Below are positions 61,784-64,000 of a stretch of DNA of 64,000 bases, piece after piece. The notes below the pieces were generated by a model. It had not been told where the DNA came from. It saw only the letters and a list, made by a program, of their open reading frames with translations, and ran no database searches. Each line of letters opens with the position of its first letter. The stretch's first letter is position 1. A program made the position numbers and the translations under genes. This DNA comes from Ptiloglossa arizonensis (lineage: Eukaryota > Arthropoda > Insecta > Hymenoptera > Colletidae): the NCBI RefSeq assembly GCF_051014685.1, contig NW_027478420.1, positions 744,001 to 808,000 on the forward strand, in the 5' to 3' direction.

Positions 61784-63029
61784 GGTACAACGAATAAAGT
61801 ATAACGTATAACGTATAACGTATAACCTATAACGTATAACGTATAACGTATAACCTATAACGTATAACGTATAACGTATAACGAATAACGCAAAACGTAT
61901 AACGCATAATGTATAACGTATAACGTGTAACGAAGAACGTATAACGAATAACGTACAACGTATAACGTATAACGAATAACGTATAACGTAAAACGTATGA
62001 CGTATAACGTATAACGTATAACCTATTACGTATAACGTATAACGTATAACGTATAACGTATAACGTATAACGTATAACGTATAACGTATAACGAATAACG
62101 TATAACGTAAAACGTATGACGCATAACGTATAACGTATAACCTATGACGTATAACGTATAACGTATAACGTATAACGTATAACGTCTAACCTATAACCTA
62201 TAACGTATAACGTGTAGCGAAGAACGTATAACGAATAACGTAAAACGTATAACGCATAACATGTAACGTATATCGTATAACGTATAACGTATAACGTATA
62301 ACGTATAACGTATGACGTATAACGTATAACGTATAACGTATAACGTATAACGTATAACGTAGAACGTATAACGCATAACGTATAACGTATAACGGATAAC
62401 GTATAACGTATAACGTATAACGTATAACGTATAACGTATAACGTAAAACGTATAACGTATAACGTATAACGTATAACGTATAACGTATAACGTATAACGT
62501 ATAACGTATAACGTATAACGTACAACGTATATCGTAAAACGTATAACGTATGACGTATAAAGAATAACGTATAACGTATAACGTATAAAGAATAACGTAT
62601 AACGTATAACGTATAACGAATAACGTAAAACGTATGACGCATTACATATTACGTATAACGTAGAACGTATAACGTATAACGTATATCGTAAAATGTATAA
62701 CGTATAACGTATAACGTATAACGTATAACGTATAACGAATAACGTAAAACGTATAACGCATAACGTATAACGTATAACGTGTAACGAAGAACGTATAACG
62801 AATAACGTATAACGTATATCGTATAACGTAGAACGTATAACGTATAACGTATAACGTATAACGTATATTGTAGAACGTATAACGTATAACGTATATCGTA
62901 AAACGTATAACGTATAACGTATAACGTATAACGTATAACGTATAACGTATAACGTATAACGTATACCGTATAACGTATAACGTATAACGTATAACGTATA
63001 ACGTATAACGTATAACGTATAACGTATAA
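61784..63029. repeat. 3-kb HOR, truncated copy R3 (1,246 bp)
   Basis: Follows copy R2 at 3,087 bp offset up to about 62,850. It then passes through a private GTATATTGTAGAAC string and a short canonical run and restarts at the GAATAAAG marker near 63,037. The restart offset is 1,246 bp (178 units), so roughly 1.84 kb of the full repeat is missing. Confidence 0.82.
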
Positions 63030-64000
63030 CGTATAACGAATAAAGTATAACGTATAACGTATAACGTATAACCTATAACGTATAACGTATAACGTATAAC
63101 CTATAACGTATAACGTATAACGTATAACGAATAACGCAAAACGTATAACGCATAATGTATAACGTATAACGTGTAACGAAGAACGTATAACGAATAACGT
63201 ACAACGTATAACGTATAACGAATAACGTATAACGTAAAACGTATGACGTATAACGTATAACGTATAACCTATTACGTATAACGTATAACGTATAACGTAT
63301 AACGTATAACGTATAACGTATAACGTATAACGTATAACGAATAACGTATAACGTAAAACGTATGACGCATAACGTATAACGTATAACCTATGACGTATAA
63401 CGTATAACGTATAACGTATAACGTATAACGTCTAACGTATAACCTATAACGTATAACGTGTAGCGAAGAACGTATAACGAATAACGTAAAACGTATAACG
63501 CATAACATGTAACGTATATCGTATAACGTATAACGTATAACGTATAACGTATAACGTATGACGTATAACGTATAACGTATAACGTATAACGTATAACGTA
63601 TAACGTAGAACGTATAACGCATAACGTATAACGTATAACGGATAACGTATAACGTATAACGTATAACGTATAACGTATAACGTATAACGTATAACGTATA
63701 ACGTATAACGTATAACGTATAACGTATAACGTATAACGTATGACGTATAAAGAATAACGTATAACGTATAACGTATAAAGAATAACGTATAACGTATAAC
63801 GTATAACGAATAACGTAAAACGTATGACGCATTACATATTACGTATAACGTAGAACGTATAACGTATAACGTATATCGTAAAATGTATAACGTATAACGT
63901 ATAACGTATAACGTATAACGTATAACGAATAACGTAAAACGTATAACGCATAACGTATAACGTATAACGTGTAACGAAGAACGTATAACGAATAACGTAT
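63030..64000. repeat. 3-kb HOR, copy R4, cut by window edge
   Basis: Markers CCTATTACG (63,268) and GTGTAGC-GAAGAACG (63,458) repeat those of copy R3 at 1,246 bp offset. A canonical run replaces part of the variant string seen in R2 and R3 around 59,350-59,460. The copy continues beyond the window. Confidence 0.8.

Larger units (their letters stand above)
55710..64000. repeat. Heptamer satellite array, right arm (GTATAAC)n
   Basis: The same heptamer array resumes directly after the mariner, in the same orientation and in the register expected once the element and one TA are removed. It runs to the window edge, about 1,184 units. Variant density is higher than in most of the left arm, with frequent GAATAAC, GTAAAAC, GTATATC, GTATACC, GTATGAC and GTGTAGC or CGAAGAACG strings. 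It is organised as copies of a roughly 3-kb higher-order repeat starting near 55,729, 58,697 and 61,784, with a further partial copy from about 63,030. Confidence 0.97.

Noticed and set aside
260..63832. Many long minus-strand open frames (up to 795 codons) encoding tyrosine-rich repeats of IRYTLYV
   Set aside because: They follow mechanically from the heptamer lacking stops on that strand, overlap one another in several frames, have no conserved start or end, and show no non-repetitive domain. I treat them as satellite and not as genes.
1..64000. CRISPR array
   Set aside because: The repeats are 7 bp, directly abutting, with no unique spacers and no cas genes.
1..64000. Telomeric repeat tract
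   Set aside because: The unit has balanced G and C on each strand, no G-rich strand and no resemblance to TTAGG-type repeats. Internal HOR organisation and a mariner inside also argue against it.

Overview
The window is almost entirely one simple-sequence satellite. About 62.7 kb of the 64 kb is a head-to-tail array of a 7-bp unit (GTATAAC on the + strand, equivalent to AACGTAT), roughly 8,960 units. A single 1,276-bp mariner DNA transposon interrupts it at 54,434-55,709. The transposase is the only credible gene. I see no host gene, tRNA, rRNA, other transposon, CRISPR array or unique-sequence island.

Organism: the mariner element, with its metazoan-style gene layout and AATAAA signal, together with tens of kilobases of structured satellite, point to heterochromatin of an animal genome. 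An arthropod, most likely an insect, is the best guess from the mellifera-like look of the transposase. The species cannot be named from this sequence.

Layout. The array is not uniform. Single-base variants of the heptamer (for example GCATAAC, GTGTAAC, GTATATC, GTATTAC, GTACAAC) occur in fixed orders, forming recurring modules and higher-order repeats (HORs): 0-3 kb variant-rich; 3-10 kb long canonical runs with a 2.79-kb repeat; 10-12.7 kb mixed modules; 12.7-17.2 kb a 1.62-kb repeat; 17.2-22.4 kb a 3.67-kb repeat; 22.4-33.9 kb a dense variant zone carrying a roughly 5-kb duplication; 33.9-42.85 kb modules shared with the first 12 kb; 42.85-51.2 kb two tandem copies of a 4.3-kb repeat; 52.84-64 kb a 3-kb repeat family that hosts the mariner. 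Every offset I measured between copies is a multiple of 7, except those crossing one 2-bp slip at 34,833-34,845.

The mariner has 28/29-matching terminal inverted repeats, TA duplications, an uninterrupted 344-codon transposase and an intact D,D34D triad. Two neighbouring HOR copies (58,678 and 61,765) show exactly the empty site expected before insertion. The element therefore either landed after the 3-kb HOR was amplified or has not been co-amplified since. No multi-gene pathway is present. The scientific interest lies in the satellite's hierarchical architecture, its strict 7-bp register, and the datable insertion. Repeat-segment boundaries below are approximate; the mariner coordinates are exact.
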